A stretch of 57,188 nucleotides of DNA, taken from assembly GCA_029879725.1 (NCBI GenBank), contig JAOUPR010000012.1, forward strand, positions 1 through 57,188. Reading direction: 5' to 3'. Under the pieces are notes generated by a model that did no database searches, was not told the DNA's origin, and worked only from the letters and a program-made list of their open reading frames with translations. The position numbers were made by a program, and so were the translations under genes. Shown here in pieces: positions 18,018 to 27,980 of this stretch (position 1 is its first letter; each line of letters starts with the position of its first letter). This DNA comes from Gemmatimonadota bacterium (GTDB taxonomy: Bacteria; Gemmatimonadota; Gemmatimonadetes; Longimicrobiales; Gaopeijiaceae).

Positions 18018-18568
18018 GCCGCGCCTCCGTCCCGGCCCGCCGCGTCGCCGTCGTCATCCCGGATGATCTCCACCTGCTTGATGATCTGGCTCAAGGCCTG
18101 GAGCACCAGGAGGACGAAGGAGACGAGGATCACCGCCTTGATGGGATACCGCGGCAAACCGCCCGGATCAGGCGACACCTCGCGGATGCTCCAGGAGTTC
18201 CGCACCGCCGGCCACGACACCCACAGCATGAGCAGGGAGAAGGGGAGAAGGAAGAGCACCGTCCCCGCCAGGTCGATCCACGCCCGCCCCTTCCTCGAAA
18301 GCTGGGAGTAGAGGACGTCCACCCGCACGTGCACGTCCTGGTTCAGCCCGTACGCGGCCCCCAGGAGGAAGATCAGCGAGAAGAAGTACCACTGGAGGTC
18401 GATGTACGCGTTGGAGCTCAACGACACCCCGGTGAACCGGGTCAGATAGCGGGCGACGGCATTGAAGGCCCCCAGGAGGACCATGACCAGCGCCAGCCAG
18501 CGGATGGACGCCCCGATCAGGTCGTTGAGCCGGTCCACCGCCGCGGAGATGCGTTTCAGGAAAGACAT
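18014..18568 (-). CDS. dctQ: TRAP transporter small permease subunit (DctQ family)
   Basis: A 184-residue membrane protein with four hydrophobic helices (about 24-42, 58-80, 96-120, 140-165) and the DctQ pattern around NAYIDLQWYFFSLIFLLGAA and NQDVHVRVDVLY. It partners DctM in a TRAP transporter. ATG at 18568 begins the first amphipathic segment; an open frame upstream exists but shows no sensible protein. It is the first gene of a four-gene overlapping set ending in the alkA-like gene. The upstream SDR gene is 80 bases away. Confidence 0.9.
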   Translation of the reverse strand: MSFLKRISAAVDRLNDLIGASIRWLALVMVLLGAFNAVARYLTRFTGVSLSSNAYIDLQWYFFSLIFLLGAAYGLNQDVHVRVDVLYSQLSRKGRAWIDLAGTVLFLLPFSLLMLWVSWPAVRNSWSIREVSPDPGGLPRYPIKAVILVSFVLLVLQALSQIIKQVEIIRDDDGDAAGRDGGAA

Positions 18569-18648
18569 CCGGGCATGATGCAGCGCGACGCCGCTCGGGG
18601 CAACGCCCACCCCCTGTCCACGCCCGCCGGACGCGTCCGTTCCGCCTC

Positions 18649-19575
18649 CTACAGGAGGTAGCCCCCGTCCACGGGGATCACGGCGCCGGTGATGTGTCGC
18701 GCCGCCTCGGAACAGAGGAAGAGAACGACCCCCGCCACGTCCTGGGGATCGCCCAGGCGCCCGAGCACGGAACGGTCCCGGGCGTGGTCCAGGATCTCCG
18801 CCGGCACACGATCGGTGAGGCGAGTGGTGCGGATATACCCGGGCGCCACCGCGTTCACGTTGATGTTGTGATCGCCCAACTCCACCGCGGTGCTCCGCGT
18901 GAAGCCGATGAGCGCCGCCTTGGAAGACGAATAGTTGGACAAGCCGAACTCGCTCCGGATTCCGTGGACCGACGTCACGTTCACGATCTTCCCGTGTTCG
19001 CGCGCGCGCATGACGGGGGCCACGGCGCGGGTGAAGAAGAAGGTGCCGTCGAGATTGGTGCGCAGCACGGCCTCCCACTCCGCGTTGCTCATCCGCCAGA
19101 GGGCGCGGTCCCGCCCGATCCCGGCATTGTTCACCAGGATGTCGGGGTCACCCAGATCCTCCCTCACCTGGGCGACGAAGGCGTCCACCTGCCCGGAATC
19201 ACGCACGTCGCAATTCGCGAAATGGAGTCGGACGCCGGTGGCGCGTATCGACGCCGCCGTCTGTTCCGCGTCGGCGCGGGATGCCGCTCCGTCGTCGAAG
19301 TAGCAGAAGCCGATGTGGACCCCGCACTCCGCCAGCGTGAGGCACACCGCGCGCCCGATCCCACTCGAGCCGCCGGTCACGACCGCGACCCGGCCGCGCA
19401 GGTCCGACGTATCCAGGAGGGGACGAGGGCGAGGCTCGGTGGTCACCTCCTCCAGCAACTGCTGGACGGGATCGTGTCCCGGAGGAGAAGACACCGCGGA
19501 CGGTCTCTCCGATGCGGCCGCGGGAGCATCGCCGGCCCAACCGGCCCGGTCACGGGAGCGGGGGGAGTCGTTCAT
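18649..19575 (-). CDS. SDR family oxidoreductase (FabG/PhaB-like)
   Basis: A 308-residue short-chain dehydrogenase/reductase. The NAD(P) site is VVTGGSSGIGRAV, the structural motif is NNAGIGRD, and the catalytic triad is Ser in NVTSVHG plus YSSSK. It ends with ITGAVIPVDGGYLL, typical of 3-oxoacyl-(ACP or CoA) reductases. The N-terminus carries an unusual 55-residue Pro/Ala-rich extension before the first beta strand, so the true start may lie further in. It lies 50 bases downstream of phoU with no terminator visible, so it may be read through from the pst operon. The substrate is not predictable; acetoacetyl-CoA reductase is one possibility. Confidence 0.85.
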   Translation of the reverse strand: MNDSPRSRDRAGWAGDAPAAASERPSAVSSPPGHDPVQQLLEEVTTEPRPRPLLDTSDLRGRVAVVTGGSSGIGRAVCLTLAECGVHIGFCYFDDGAASRADAEQTAASIRATGVRLHFANCDVRDSGQVDAFVAQVREDLGDPDILVNNAGIGRDRALWRMSNAEWEAVLRTNLDGTFFFTRAVAPVMRAREHGKIVNVTSVHGIRSEFGLSNYSSSKAALIGFTRSTAVELGDHNINVNAVAPGYIRTTRLTDRVPAEILDHARDRSVLGRLGDPQDVAGVVLFLCSEAARHITGAVIPVDGGYLL

Positions 19576-19625
19576 TCCGGCATCCTACCCCGGAAAAGCG
19601 GCCCTCCGCAATGTCGGAGTCGGCC

Positions 19626-20345
19626 TCAGTCCGATTCTACCGGACCCTCGTCGGGGTCGCGCACCAGGTGTCCCTGGGCGCCGTGCTTGATGGACTCACC
19701 CTCCACCAGGAAGACCACGTCCTCCGCGATGTTGGTGGCGAGGTCGGCGATGCGCTCCAGGTTCTGGGACACCAGGAGGAGTTCCAGGGCGCCGGAGATC
19801 CGCTTGGGGTCCTCCAGCATGAAGGTCACCAGGATGCGGAAGAGCGATCGCCGCAGGTCGTCCACCTTGTCGTCGGTGACGCACACCATGCGGGCCGTCC
19901 CGGTGTTCTGCGACACGTACGCCGCCAACGAGTCGGCCAGCATCTCGCGGGTGATGGTGATCATCTCGGCCAACTCCCTCAATTCGGGGAGGGGTTGGGT
20001 CTCGCTCAGACGGCGCGCGGCCTTGGATATGTTGACGGCATGGTCACCCACCCGCTCCAGGTCGTTGGAGACCTTGTTGGTGGTGATGATCCTGCGGAGG
20101 TCCTTGGCCATGGGCTGCTGGAGGGCCAGGAGTTCCACCACCCGTTCGTCGATCTCCACTTCGAGGGCGTCCACCTTGATGTCGGTGGCCTTCACCCGGG
20201 GCGCCACCGAAGCATCCCGATCGAGCACGGCCTGGGCCGCCCATGCCACCGACTCCTCCACCATCCCCGCCATCTCCAGGAGGCGCTGCTGGAGAACCTC
20301 CAACTCGTCGTGGAAGTGACGCCTGACCCGCTGCTCCATGCTCAT
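19626..20345 (-). CDS. phoU: Phosphate signalling complex protein PhoU
   Basis: A 239-residue all-helical protein with the duplicated PhoU domain. The metal-binding motifs are [13 protein letters not shown] in the first half and [17 protein letters not shown] in the second. PhoU links the PstSCAB transporter to the PhoR kinase and keeps the Pho regulon off when phosphate is plentiful. The ATG overlaps the pstB stop (ATGA), the usual last position in a pst operon. Confidence 0.96.
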   Translation of the reverse strand: MSMEQRVRRHFHDELEVLQQRLLEMAGMVEESVAWAAQAVLDRDASVAPRVKATDIKVDALEVEIDERVVELLALQQPMAKDLRRIITTNKVSNDLERVGDHAVNISKAARRLSETQPLPELRELAEMITITREMLADSLAAYVSQNTGTARMVCVTDDKVDDLRRSLFRILVTFMLEDPKRISGALELLLVSQNLERIADLATNIAEDVVFLVEGESIKHGAQGHLVRDPDEGPVESD

Positions 20346-21124
20346 CCGAACCTCCCCGTGATGTACGCTTCCGTCCGCTCCTCACGGGGATTGGTGAAGA
20401 TCGTCTCGGTGGGCCCGTACTCCACCAGCTCCCCCATGTACAGGAAGGCGGTGTAGTCGGAGATCCTGGCTGCCTGCTGCATGTTATGCGTCACGATGAC
20501 GATGGTATAGTCCTTCTTCAGCTCGAAGATGAGTTCCTCGATGCGCTGGGTGGCGATGGGGTCCAACGCCGAGGCGGGCTCGTCCATGAGCACCACCTCG
20601 GGCTTCACGGCCAGCGTGCGGGCGATGCACAGACGCTGCTGCTGTCCGCCCGAGAGGGCGTACGCCGAATCACCGAGCCGGTCGTGGACTTCGTCCCAGA
20701 GCGCTGCCTGGCGGAGCGACGCCTCCACCAGCGCGTCCAGATCACCCTCGAACCCGTTGATGCGCGGGCCGAACGCCGTGTTCTCGTAGATGGACTTGGG
20801 GAAGGGATTGGGCTTCTGGAACACCATCCCGATGCGCCGGCGCACCTCCACGGGATCCACCCCGGAGTCGTAGAGATTGTGCCCGCGGAACATGATCTCC
20901 CCGTCCACGCGGGCGCTCGGCACCAGGTCGTTCATCCGGTTGAAGCAGCGCAGGAGCGTGCTCTTTCCGCACCCCGAGGGTCCGATGAGGGCGACCACCC
21001 GGTTGGCAGGAATGTCCAGAGAGACGTTCCGCACGGCCTGCTTCTCGCCGTAGTAGACGGAAACGTCGCGGGCGGTCAGCGCCGGCGATCCGCCGCCGGT
21101 ATCGATGTCGTAGACGTTGGCCAT
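20342..21124 (-). CDS. pstB: Phosphate ABC transporter ATP-binding protein
   Basis: A 260-residue ABC ATPase with Walker [10 protein letters not shown], the PstB-specific CFNRMNDL after it, signature [13 protein letters not shown] and Walker [14 protein letters not shown]. It powers PstCA-mediated phosphate import. It starts four bases after the pstA stop and overlaps phoU. Length and motifs match PstB exactly. Confidence 0.97.
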   Translation of the reverse strand: MANVYDIDTGGGSPALTARDVSVYYGEKQAVRNVSLDIPANRVVALIGPSGCGKSTLLRCFNRMNDLVPSARVDGEIMFRGHNLYDSGVDPVEVRRRIGMVFQKPNPFPKSIYENTAFGPRINGFEGDLDALVEASLRQAALWDEVHDRLGDSAYALSGGQQQRLCIARTLAVKPEVVLMDEPASALDPIATQRIEELIFELKKDYTIVIVTHNMQQAARISDYTAFLYMGELVEYGPTETIFTNPREERTEAYITGRFG

Positions 21125-21128
21125 GGGT

Positions 21129-22022
21129 TCAGCGACGCGATTGGTAGCGGTTTCTGAGGAGGATGGCGACCGCGTTCATGGACAGGAGCACCATGAGCAG
21201 GACGATGATCCCCGCCGCCGCCAATTGGTGGAACTCCTCCTGGGGACGCGACACCCAGTTGTAGATCTGGAGGGGGAGGACCGTGAACTGGTCCATCAGC
21301 GACCGGGGGGTGAAGGCCACGAAGGAGAGGGCTCCGATCATGATGAGAGGCGCCGTCTCCCCCACGGCGCGAGAGAGCGCCAGGATGGTCCCGGTGAGGA
21401 TGCCGGGCATGGCCATGGGGAGCACCTGGTACCGCACGACCTGCCAGCGCGTCGCTCCCAGACCGTAGGCGGCCTCCCGGATGGTCCCCGGAACGGCGCG
21501 TATGGCCTCCTGCGACGCCATGATCAGGATGGGGAGGACCAGGAGCGAGAGCGTCAACGCCCCGGACAGGACGCTCCGCCCGAAGTCCATGAGGCGCACG
21601 AACACGGCGAGCCCCAGGATCCCGTAGACGATGGACGGGACCCCCGCCAGGTTGGCGATGTTGGTCTGGATGGCGCGGGTGACCCAGTTCTTCGGCGCGT
21701 ACTCCTCCAGGTAGATGGCCGCGGCCACGGAGATGGGAAAGGAGATCACCGCCGTGAGGGCGAGGAGCCAGAGCGACCCCACCAGCGCGGCCTTCACCCC
21801 GGCCCGCTCGGCGAAGCGGGAGGGGAAGCTGGTGAGGAAGTTCCAGTTCAGGGCACCCACGCCGTCCATGGCCACGTCGGCCAGGAGAACCACCAGCGAC
21901 ACCACGCCCATGAGCGCCGCGCCCGCGCAGACGGCCGCGAAGAGCGTCCCCTTGGCCCTCCGCCATCGCTCCCGCGGGGACGGAGCGCCCACCAGCGGGC
22001 GGCCTTCGTACCCTTCGGTCAT
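21129..22022 (-). CDS. pstA: Phosphate ABC transporter permease PstA
   Basis: A 297-residue permease with six predicted transmembrane helices and the inner-membrane EAA-type loop around [20 protein letters not shown]. It pairs with PstC to form the phosphate channel. ATG at 22022 overlaps the pstC stop (ATGA) and is preferred to a longer frame that begins inside pstC. The [14 protein letters not shown]-like segment near the C-terminus (here [14 protein letters not shown]) is typical of PstA. Confidence 0.96.
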   Translation of the reverse strand: MTEGYEGRPLVGAPSPRERWRRAKGTLFAAVCAGAALMGVVSLVVLLADVAMDGVGALNWNFLTSFPSRFAERAGVKAALVGSLWLLALTAVISFPISVAAAIYLEEYAPKNWVTRAIQTNIANLAGVPSIVYGILGLAVFVRLMDFGRSVLSGALTLSLLVLPILIMASQEAIRAVPGTIREAAYGLGATRWQVVRYQVLPMAMPGILTGTILALSRAVGETAPLIMIGALSFVAFTPRSLMDQFTVLPLQIYNWVSRPQEEFHQLAAAGIIVLLMVLLSMNAVAILLRNRYQSRR

Positions 22023-22984
22023 TCGTACTCCTCCCGGAAGCGGGCCAGCACCCACTGGCTCAGGACGTTCATCACCAGGGTGATGACGAAGAGGGTCATC
22101 CCCACCGCGAACAGCGTCTTGTAGACCACCGTCCCGTGGGGCGTGTCACCCAGGCTGGCCTGCACGATGTACGCCGTCATGGTCTGGATGGACTCCAGGG
22201 GATTCCACGTCAGGTTCGGGCGCGCCCCGGCCGCGATGGTCACCGCCATGGTCTCGCCGATGGCCCGGGAGATGGCGAGGATGAACGACGCCACGATCCC
22301 GGAGAGCGCGGCCGGCACCACCACCCGGGTGGACACCTCCAGCTTGGTGGCCCCCAGTCCGTACGCACCTTCCCGCAGTGCCTCGGGAACGGCCCGGAGC
22401 GCGTCCTCGGAAAGCGAGGACACCGTGGGAATGATCATGATCCCCACCACGATGCTCGCCGATGCCGCGTTGAAGATGTCGGTCTCCGGGAAGAATACCC
22501 GCAGGAGGGGCGTCACGAAGGTCAAGGCGAAGTAGCCGTACACCACCGTGGGGATCCCCGCCAGGATCTCGAGGATGGGCTTGAGCCAGGCTCGCAGGGG
22601 GCGCGGCGCGTACTCGCTCAGGAACACCGCCGTGAGGAGACCCGCGGGGAGGGCGATGACCGCCGCTCCCGCCGCGATCTGGATGGATCCCGCCGCCAGG
22701 GGGAGGATGCCGAAGTGCTTCTCCTGGAACATGGGCTCCCACCGCGTATGGGTGAGGAACTCCACGATGGACACTTCCCGGAAGAACGAGAGGGTCTCGG
22801 AGAGAAGAACGAAGACGATCCCGACCGTGACCAGTGTGGAAAGCGCCGCACACGCGAACAGGAAGAACCCGATGGCCTTCTCCTGCAGGTTCCGGCGAGC
22901 CCGAAAGCCCAGAGCCGGGGGAGACGTGGCCTCCCCCGGCTCACGGGCCTCGCGACCCGAATGGCGAGTGCCCCGCCGGGTCAC
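22019..22984 (-). CDS. pstC: Phosphate ABC transporter permease PstC
   Basis: A 321-residue permease. After a 35-residue cytoplasmic lead comes the first helix ([20 protein letters not shown]), then [14 protein letters not shown] and the EAA loop [19 protein letters not shown]. The GTG at 22984 overlaps the pstS stop as GTGA, which fixes the start; the frame continues upstream into pstS but only as shadow. It forms the membrane channel with PstA. Confidence 0.95.
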   Translation of the reverse strand: MTRRGTRHSGREAREPGEATSPPALGFRARRNLQEKAIGFFLFACAALSTLVTVGIVFVLLSETLSFFREVSIVEFLTHTRWEPMFQEKHFGILPLAAGSIQIAAGAAVIALPAGLLTAVFLSEYAPRPLRAWLKPILEILAGIPTVVYGYFALTFVTPLLRVFFPETDIFNAASASIVVGIMIIPTVSSLSEDALRAVPEALREGAYGLGATKLEVSTRVVVPAALSGIVASFILAISRAIGETMAVTIAAGARPNLTWNPLESIQTMTAYIVQASLGDTPHGTVVYKTLFAVGMTLFVITLVMNVLSQWVLARFREEYE

Positions 22985-23916
22985 CGACCCGCGCCACGCA
23001 CGGCCGCGAGGGAGGCCCCGTATTCCTCCTCGCTCAACGCCAGGTAGCCCGTGGGCACCACCAACTCCGCGGCGTGGGTGAGGGCGAACTCGATGAAGGC
23101 CTGCACCTCGGGCCGCGCCAGGGACGCATGGCTCACGTACATGAACAGAGGCCGGGACAGCGGGGCGTACGTGCCGCCGGAGATGGACTCCGTGCTGGGT
23201 GTGACACACCCCGCGCCTCCATCCACTTCGACGAGCCTCAGTCGCTCCGCGTTCTCCCCGTAGTACGCGTACCCGAAGTACCCGAGAGCGAAACGATCAC
23301 CGCTCACCCCCTGAACCAGCACGTTGTCGTCCTCGCTGGCCTGGTAGTCCGCCCGGCTCGCGCCACTCTCGCCGTTCACGGTCTCGGTGAAGTAGTCGAA
23401 CGTTCCGGAATCGGTGCCGGGACCGTAGAGGCGGATCTCCTCGGCGGGCCACTCGGGGCGGACGTCCCGCCAGGTCGTGACCGTGGTCGAGGGACCCCAG
23501 ATGCGGCCGAGCTCCTCCACCGTCAGGCACTGCGCGAAGTCGTTGGCCGGGTTGGCCACCACGGAGAGGCCGTCCCACGCCACCGGAATCTCGGTGAACC
23601 CGACACCCGCCTCGGCGCACGCCGCGACTTCAGAATCCTTGATGGGGCGGGACGCGTTGGAGATGTCCGTCTCACCGGCGCAGAACCGCTTGAATCCACC
23701 CCCGGTACCGGAGATGCCCACGGTGACCCGCACGTCGCGGTTCAGGATCTGGAACTCCTCGGAAAGGGCCTCGGACACGGGGAACACCGTGCTCGACCCG
23801 TCGATCTCCACGGTGCCCGCGAGACCGGACGCGCCCTCCGACCCACCACCGCCGCACGCGGTACCGACCAGAACTATCACGGCCCCGAGGCCGGAAACCT
23901 TCCAAAGCTTGCTCAT
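22981..23916 (-). CDS. pstS: Phosphate ABC transporter substrate-binding protein PstS
   Basis: A 311-residue PstS-type binding protein: an N-terminal hydrophobic signal with a probable lipidated Cys21 (VGTACGGGG), the phosphate-loop stretch [14 protein letters not shown], and [20 protein letters not shown] in the middle. It captures phosphate in the periplasm for PstCA. ATG at 23916 is the start that gives a normal signal peptide. A PHO box lies about 70 bases upstream, in the gap after phoR. Confidence 0.95.
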   Translation of the reverse strand: MSKLWKVSGLGAVIVLVGTACGGGGSEGASGLAGTVEIDGSSTVFPVSEALSEEFQILNRDVRVTVGISGTGGGFKRFCAGETDISNASRPIKDSEVAACAEAGVGFTEIPVAWDGLSVVANPANDFAQCLTVEELGRIWGPSTTVTTWRDVRPEWPAEEIRLYGPGTDSGTFDYFTETVNGESGASRADYQASEDDNVLVQGVSGDRFALGYFGYAYYGENAERLRLVEVDGGAGCVTPSTESISGGTYAPLSRPLFMYVSHASLARPEVQAFIEFALTHAAELVVPTGYLALSEEEYGASLAAVRGAGR

Positions 23917-23984
23917 GGCGACTGTCCCTCCCTGGGTGACGACTTGACCACGCCTCAAGGATAGACGGAAGGTGGAGTGGATCC

Positions 23985-24002
23985 GTGACGGAAATGTAAC
24001 AG
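23985..24002 (-). promoter_or_regulatory. PHO box upstream of pstS
   Basis: Read on the minus strand, CTGTTAC-ATTT-CCGTCAC matches the classic pair of 7-base PhoB half-sites (CTGTCAT type) separated by four bases. A weaker third half-site with the same 11-base period lies just upstream (24007-24013), overlapping the end of phoR. It sits between phoR and pstS on the pst side, so the pst operon is likely induced by PhoB under phosphate limitation. Confidence 0.75.
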
Positions 24003-24007
24003 AACGG

Positions 24008-25759
24008 TCACGATGGTCCGGGAGCGATCTCGGCTACGGCAGGCAACGTGAGACGGAACGTCGTCCCCCTTCCCAACTCGCTTTCCACGCGGATCTCTCC
24101 ACCCACCGCCTGGACGAGGTGTCGGACGATGGCCAACCCCAGCCCCGTCCCCCCGACCTCCCTGGCCCTGGCGCTGTCTCCCCGATAGAAGCGCTCGAAG
24201 ATCCGGGGAAGCACATGGATGGGAATGCCCTCGCCGTCGTCGGAGACCCTCACCTCCACCGGGTCGCCGGACCGGTTGCCGACGCTCACCCGGACGTGTC
24301 CCCCGGGGTCGGTATGGCGCACCGCGTTCTCGAAGAGGTTGCGGAAGACGTTCACCAGAGCCTGATGGTCGGCGTTCACCTCCACGTCCGCATCCAACAC
24401 GAGCTCGACCCGTCGCGCCACGGCGGAGGCGGCCACCTGTTCCCACGCCTCCTCCGCGGCATCGGCCACCCGGATGCGTTCGGGACGGGCCACCCACCCT
24501 CCCGACTCGAGACGGGAGAGGTCCAGGAGGTCGTCCACCAGATGCTGGAGACGGAGCGTATTCTTGCCTATGGCGGCGAGAAATTCCCTGCGCAACTGGT
24601 CCGGGGGCTCCGACTCGAGGAGCGTCTCGGCGAAGCCACGGATGGACGTGAGCGGCGTTTTGAATTCGTGGGACGCGTTGGCGACGAAGTCCCGACGGAC
24701 CTGCTCCAACCTGCGGATCTCGGTGATGTCGAGGAGCGTGCTCACGGCACCACCGCGGTCCAGGCTGCGGGACGAAAAGAGGAGAGTGCGCGGCCCGACG
24801 CGCACTTCCATCGCCTGTACCGGGCTTCTCAGAGAACTCTCCAGGAGCCCTCTCACCTCCTGATTCCGGACCATCGTGCCCACCGGCGCGAACACCGGCG
24901 CGTCACCCACCCCCAGGATGGTCCGCGCGGCCCGGTTCATGCGGACGATGCGGGAGTCTTCGGTGACCGCGACCACTCCCTCCGCCATGCAGTCGATGAG
25001 GGTCTGCATCTCGTCGCGCTCGCCTCCCAACTCCCGAAGCCTGACCTGGAGTTCGTCGGTGAGGCGGTTGAAGGCCACCGCGAGATCGTCCAACTCCGCG
25101 ATCCGGACCGCGTGGCGCGCCCGCTGGGTGAAGTCGCCGGCGGTGATCCGTCGCGCCTGATCGGCCATCACCACCAGGGGACGCGCCAGGGCCTTGCTCA
25201 GGAAGAAGGCCATGAGGAGCGCGGCCAGGGAAGCCACGATCCCGGTGACGGCCACCGTTCCGTACGCGCCCGCCACGGCGTCTTCCACGTCGGTGAGGGG
25301 AGCGGCCATCCGCAGCACCACCGGCTCCCCCGCCCAGTCCACCCGCCGTGCGGCGTAGAGGAGGGAGACGCCCACGGTCTCACTGGTGCGCACGGCGAAG
25401 CTCGTACCCTCGCGCGTGGCGCCCAGGACCTCCGGACGGTCACCGTGGTTCTCCATATTCGCCAGACCACCCCGGGACACGTAGGAGTCGCCGAGTACGA
25501 ACCCGTCCGCCGCGATGAGGGTGACCCTGTAGCCGACGAGCCGGGTGATGAGACGGGCCACGGTGTCGGCCGAGTCCCGCGGATGCGTGTGCAGAAGTTC
25601 GGCGGCCAGGGCGAGCTGCCGCGTGAGGTCCTCCTCGAACGTCGCCGTGAGGTCCTTCTTCAGACCCTTCCCCACGAGGAGGAGGGTCAACGCGGCCGAA
25701 ATCAGGACGACCCCGAGGAAGCCCGCGAAGAGGCGATGATGAATGCGCAGACGCGGCAT
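24008..25759 (-). CDS. phoR: Phosphate regulon sensor histidine kinase PhoR
   Basis: A 583-residue membrane kinase: transmembrane helix at about 10-30, an extracytoplasmic sensor region to 165, second helix 166-188, HAMP (190-245), PAS (250-345), HisKA with phospho-acceptor His364 in NASHEFKTPLTS, and HATPase with the N box FRNLFENAVRH, the G1 box DDGEGI and a G2 box GGTGLGLAIV. It phosphorylates PhoB when phosphate is scarce. Unlike E. coli PhoR, it has a large periplasmic region between two helices, as in Gram-positive PhoR (PhoR/WalK-like). It starts 12 bases after phoB ends. Confidence 0.93.
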   Translation of the reverse strand: MPRLRIHHRLFAGFLGVVLISAALTLLLVGKGLKKDLTATFEEDLTRQLALAAELLHTHPRDSADTVARLITRLVGYRVTLIAADGFVLGDSYVSRGGLANMENHGDRPEVLGATREGTSFAVRTSETVGVSLLYAARRVDWAGEPVVLRMAAPLTDVEDAVAGAYGTVAVTGIVASLAALLMAFFLSKALARPLVVMADQARRITAGDFTQRARHAVRIAELDDLAVAFNRLTDELQVRLRELGGERDEMQTLIDCMAEGVVAVTEDSRIVRMNRAARTILGVGDAPVFAPVGTMVRNQEVRGLLESSLRSPVQAMEVRVGPRTLLFSSRSLDRGGAVSTLLDITEIRRLEQVRRDFVANASHEFKTPLTSIRGFAETLLESEPPDQLRREFLAAIGKNTLRLQHLVDDLLDLSRLESGGWVARPERIRVADAAEEAWEQVAASAVARRVELVLDADVEVNADHQALVNVFRNLFENAVRHTDPGGHVRVSVGNRSGDPVEVRVSDDGEGIPIHVLPRIFERFYRGDSARAREVGGTGLGLAIVRHLVQAVGGEIRVESELGRGTTFRLTLPAVAEIAPGPS

Positions 25760-25771
25760 GGCGACACTCGC

Positions 25772-26509
25772 CTACTCGACGCCGTCGGGAAGCTTGAGCC
25801 GGTACCCGAATCCGCGGACGGTCTCGACCCAGTCCCCCACCTCGCCCAGCTTGGAGCGCAGCCGGCGCACGTGCATGTCCACGGTGCGCGTATGGAGCCG
25901 GTCCGACACCTCGGCCTCCACGTCCCAGGCTTCCTCCAGGAGTTGTTTCCTGCTCTGGGTGCGCCCCCTCCGCTCGAGGAGCGCCCTCAGGAGGCGGAAC
26001 TCCGTGGGCGTGAGCGAGACTTCTTCCCGGTGCAGGGACACCTGGTGGGCGCCCACGTCCATGCGGAGGGGCCCCGCCCTGAGGATCCCCCCCCGGCCCG
26101 CGGGGGCCGCCTCGCCGGATCTCCGGAGAATGGCCTGCACCCGGAGCACGAGCTCGCGGGGACTGAACGGCTTGGTGAGGTAGTCGTCGGCGCCGAGCTC
26201 CAGCCCCTCCACGCGATGTTCCTGTTCCCTCATCGCCGTCAGGAACAGCACGGGGATGGAGCGGGTGGAGACGTCGTCCTTGAGCGCGCGCAGGACTTCG
26301 TCGCCGGAGACCTCGGGGAGCATCCGGTCGAGGACGATGAGGTCGGGCACCTCGCGCCCCACCGACCGGAGCGCCATGGCGCCGGTGCGAGCCGTCTCCA
26401 CACGGAATCCCTCCCGGGTGAGTTGGTAGGCGATGAGCGCGGCGATGTCGTTCTCGTCCTCGACGACGAGGATGCGGGAAGGGGGAGGCGTGCCCGTCTC
26501 GAGAGTCAT
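25772..26509 (-). CDS. phoB: Phosphate regulon response regulator PhoB (OmpR family)
   Basis: A 245-residue response regulator. The receiver domain starts RILVVEDENDIAALIAY with the phospho-accepting Asp in LIVLDRMLPEVSG and Lys in YLTKPFSPREL. The C-terminal winged helix has SLTPTEFRLLRALLERRG and HTRTVDMHVRRLRSKLG, both close to PhoB. Of three adjacent candidate starts (GTG, ATG, ATG at 26515, 26512, 26509), the last is best spaced from GAGG. It is the first gene of the phoBR pair and lies 70 bases after the isopropylmalate-synthase-like gene. Confidence 0.94.
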   Translation of the reverse strand: MTLETGTPPPSRILVVEDENDIAALIAYQLTREGFRVETARTGAMALRSVGREVPDLIVLDRMLPEVSGDEVLRALKDDVSTRSIPVLFLTAMREQEHRVEGLELGADDYLTKPFSPRELVLRVQAILRRSGEAAPAGRGGILRAGPLRMDVGAHQVSLHREEVSLTPTEFRLLRALLERRGRTQSRKQLLEEAWDVEAEVSDRLHTRTVDMHVRRLRSKLGEVGDWVETVRGFGYRLKLPDGVE

Positions 26510-26579
26510 CATCACCTCGCGGAGCGCGGACGCCGCGGGAAGGGGGCCGCCAGTTCGCGCGACGGCGATACCGGTCTCC

Positions 26580-27812
26580 CTATGCCTGCGCGCACAGGAC
26601 CCTGAGCTCGTCCTCGGTAAGCGTATGGTCCGTATGCTTGGCGGCCTCGAAAAGGCGATGGCACAGGTCTTCGTCGTCGGAGTCGTACCCGTGGACGCGA
26701 AGCCAGTGTTTGACGTTGCTCAAGCCCGACATGGAGCTGATCTCGATCTCCTGCCGCCGCCCGACCATCGAGGCCGGAATACCCGAATAGACCCGGTCCG
26801 CCAACCATGCGTCTCCCTTCGCCTCGGCCTTCACGATGGCGGCGGCGTGCACGCCGGTGGCCGTGCGGAACGCATCGTGCCCCACCACCGGATAGGCGTG
26901 ATGGAGAGGCACCCGACACGCCCGTGCCGTGAGCTCGCAGTACTCGGGAAGTGCCGTGAGGTCGGCGTCGTGGAGTCCGAGGAGCTGGAGATTCACCAGC
27001 AGGATGTCCATCTCGGTGTTCCCGCAGCGCTCGCCGATCCCCAGCGACGTGCCGTGGATCCGGGTGGCGCCGGCCTCGATGGCCGCCAGGGCGTTGGCGA
27101 GACCCAGCCCCCGGTCGCGGTGGCCGTGCCAGTCCACCCCGACGTCCTCTCCCGAGGGCTTCACGATCTCCTCGATGACGAAGCGCACCACCGCCCGGGC
27201 TCCCTGAGGGGTGGCGTGCCCCACCGTGTCCGCCACGCAGAGACGGCGCGCGCCCCATTCGATGGCCTTCCCGTAGAGCGCCTTCAGCACCTCCGGCCGC
27301 GCCCGCGTCGTGTCTTCGGTGACCATCATGACCGGAAGCCCCTCGCGCACGGCGAAGGTCACCGCTTCCTCCGACGTGGCGAGCATCCGATCGAGGGTCC
27401 ACCCCTCGGCGTACTGGCGGATGGGCGAACTCCCGATGAAGGTGCACGCCTCGATGGGGATTCCCACCTCCTGCGAGATCTCCACGATGGGGCGGACGTC
27501 GGCCAACACGGTGCGGGCGGCGCAGTTGGCCTGGATCGCGAGGCCTCCGTCCACGATCTCCCGCGCCAGCGCCCTCGCGGCCTCGACTGCACGGGGACCC
27601 GCCCCGGGCAGGCCGACGTTGGCCGTGTGGATCCCCAGCCGGTCCATGAGGTGGAGGAGACGGATCTTGTCGGCGATGGGCGGATCCACGACCGACGGGT
27701 TCTGGAGGCCGTCCCGCAACGTTTCGTCGTCGAGTTGCACGGGTCCGACCGAGGACCAATCGAACCCACCCTCCCCCTCGTTCCAGTCGTAGATCAAGGA
27801 TTGTTCTTCCAT
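26580..27812 (-). CDS. 2-isopropylmalate synthase/homocitrate synthase family protein (HMGL-like)
   Basis: A 410-residue TIM-barrel enzyme. Metal and substrate motifs are DDETLRDGLQNPS near residue 30, DWHGHRDRGLGLANALAA and GTSLGIGERCGNT, all diagnostic of the LeuA/homocitrate/citramalate synthase group. It would condense acetyl-CoA with a 2-oxoacid. The C-terminal LeuA regulatory domain is absent, so feedback control by leucine is unlikely and it may not be the main LeuA. The ATG at 27812 gives a natural N-terminus; the longer frame upstream is antisense to the M20 peptidase gene. Which oxoacid it uses cannot be told. Confidence 0.85.
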   Translation of the reverse strand: MEEQSLIYDWNEGEGGFDWSSVGPVQLDDETLRDGLQNPSVVDPPIADKIRLLHLMDRLGIHTANVGLPGAGPRAVEAARALAREIVDGGLAIQANCAARTVLADVRPIVEISQEVGIPIEACTFIGSSPIRQYAEGWTLDRMLATSEEAVTFAVREGLPVMMVTEDTTRARPEVLKALYGKAIEWGARRLCVADTVGHATPQGARAVVRFVIEEIVKPSGEDVGVDWHGHRDRGLGLANALAAIEAGATRIHGTSLGIGERCGNTEMDILLVNLQLLGLHDADLTALPEYCELTARACRVPLHHAYPVVGHDAFRTATGVHAAAIVKAEAKGDAWLADRVYSGIPASMVGRRQEIEISSMSGLSNVKHWLRVHGYDSDDEDLCHRLFEAAKHTDHTLTEDELRVLCAQA

Positions 27813-27980
27813 TGCCCACGCACCCCGTGTTGGAGTCCATCGTGCCGGCTCTAAACATAGGTGTACGGATCGGGGCGTCCACAGGGGGACCTCGGCCGGG
27901 AGGCCCTTCCATTGCCCCCCGCCCCACCCGCTCCCCACCTTGGACGACCGCTCCGACCCGTATCCGACCCTGGGGCACCC

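Noticed and set aside
23972-26605. Plus-strand open frame of 877 codons opposite phoB-phoR
   Set aside because: Both minus-strand genes are unambiguous two-component proteins; the plus frame has no motif and is His/Gly/Arg-rich.
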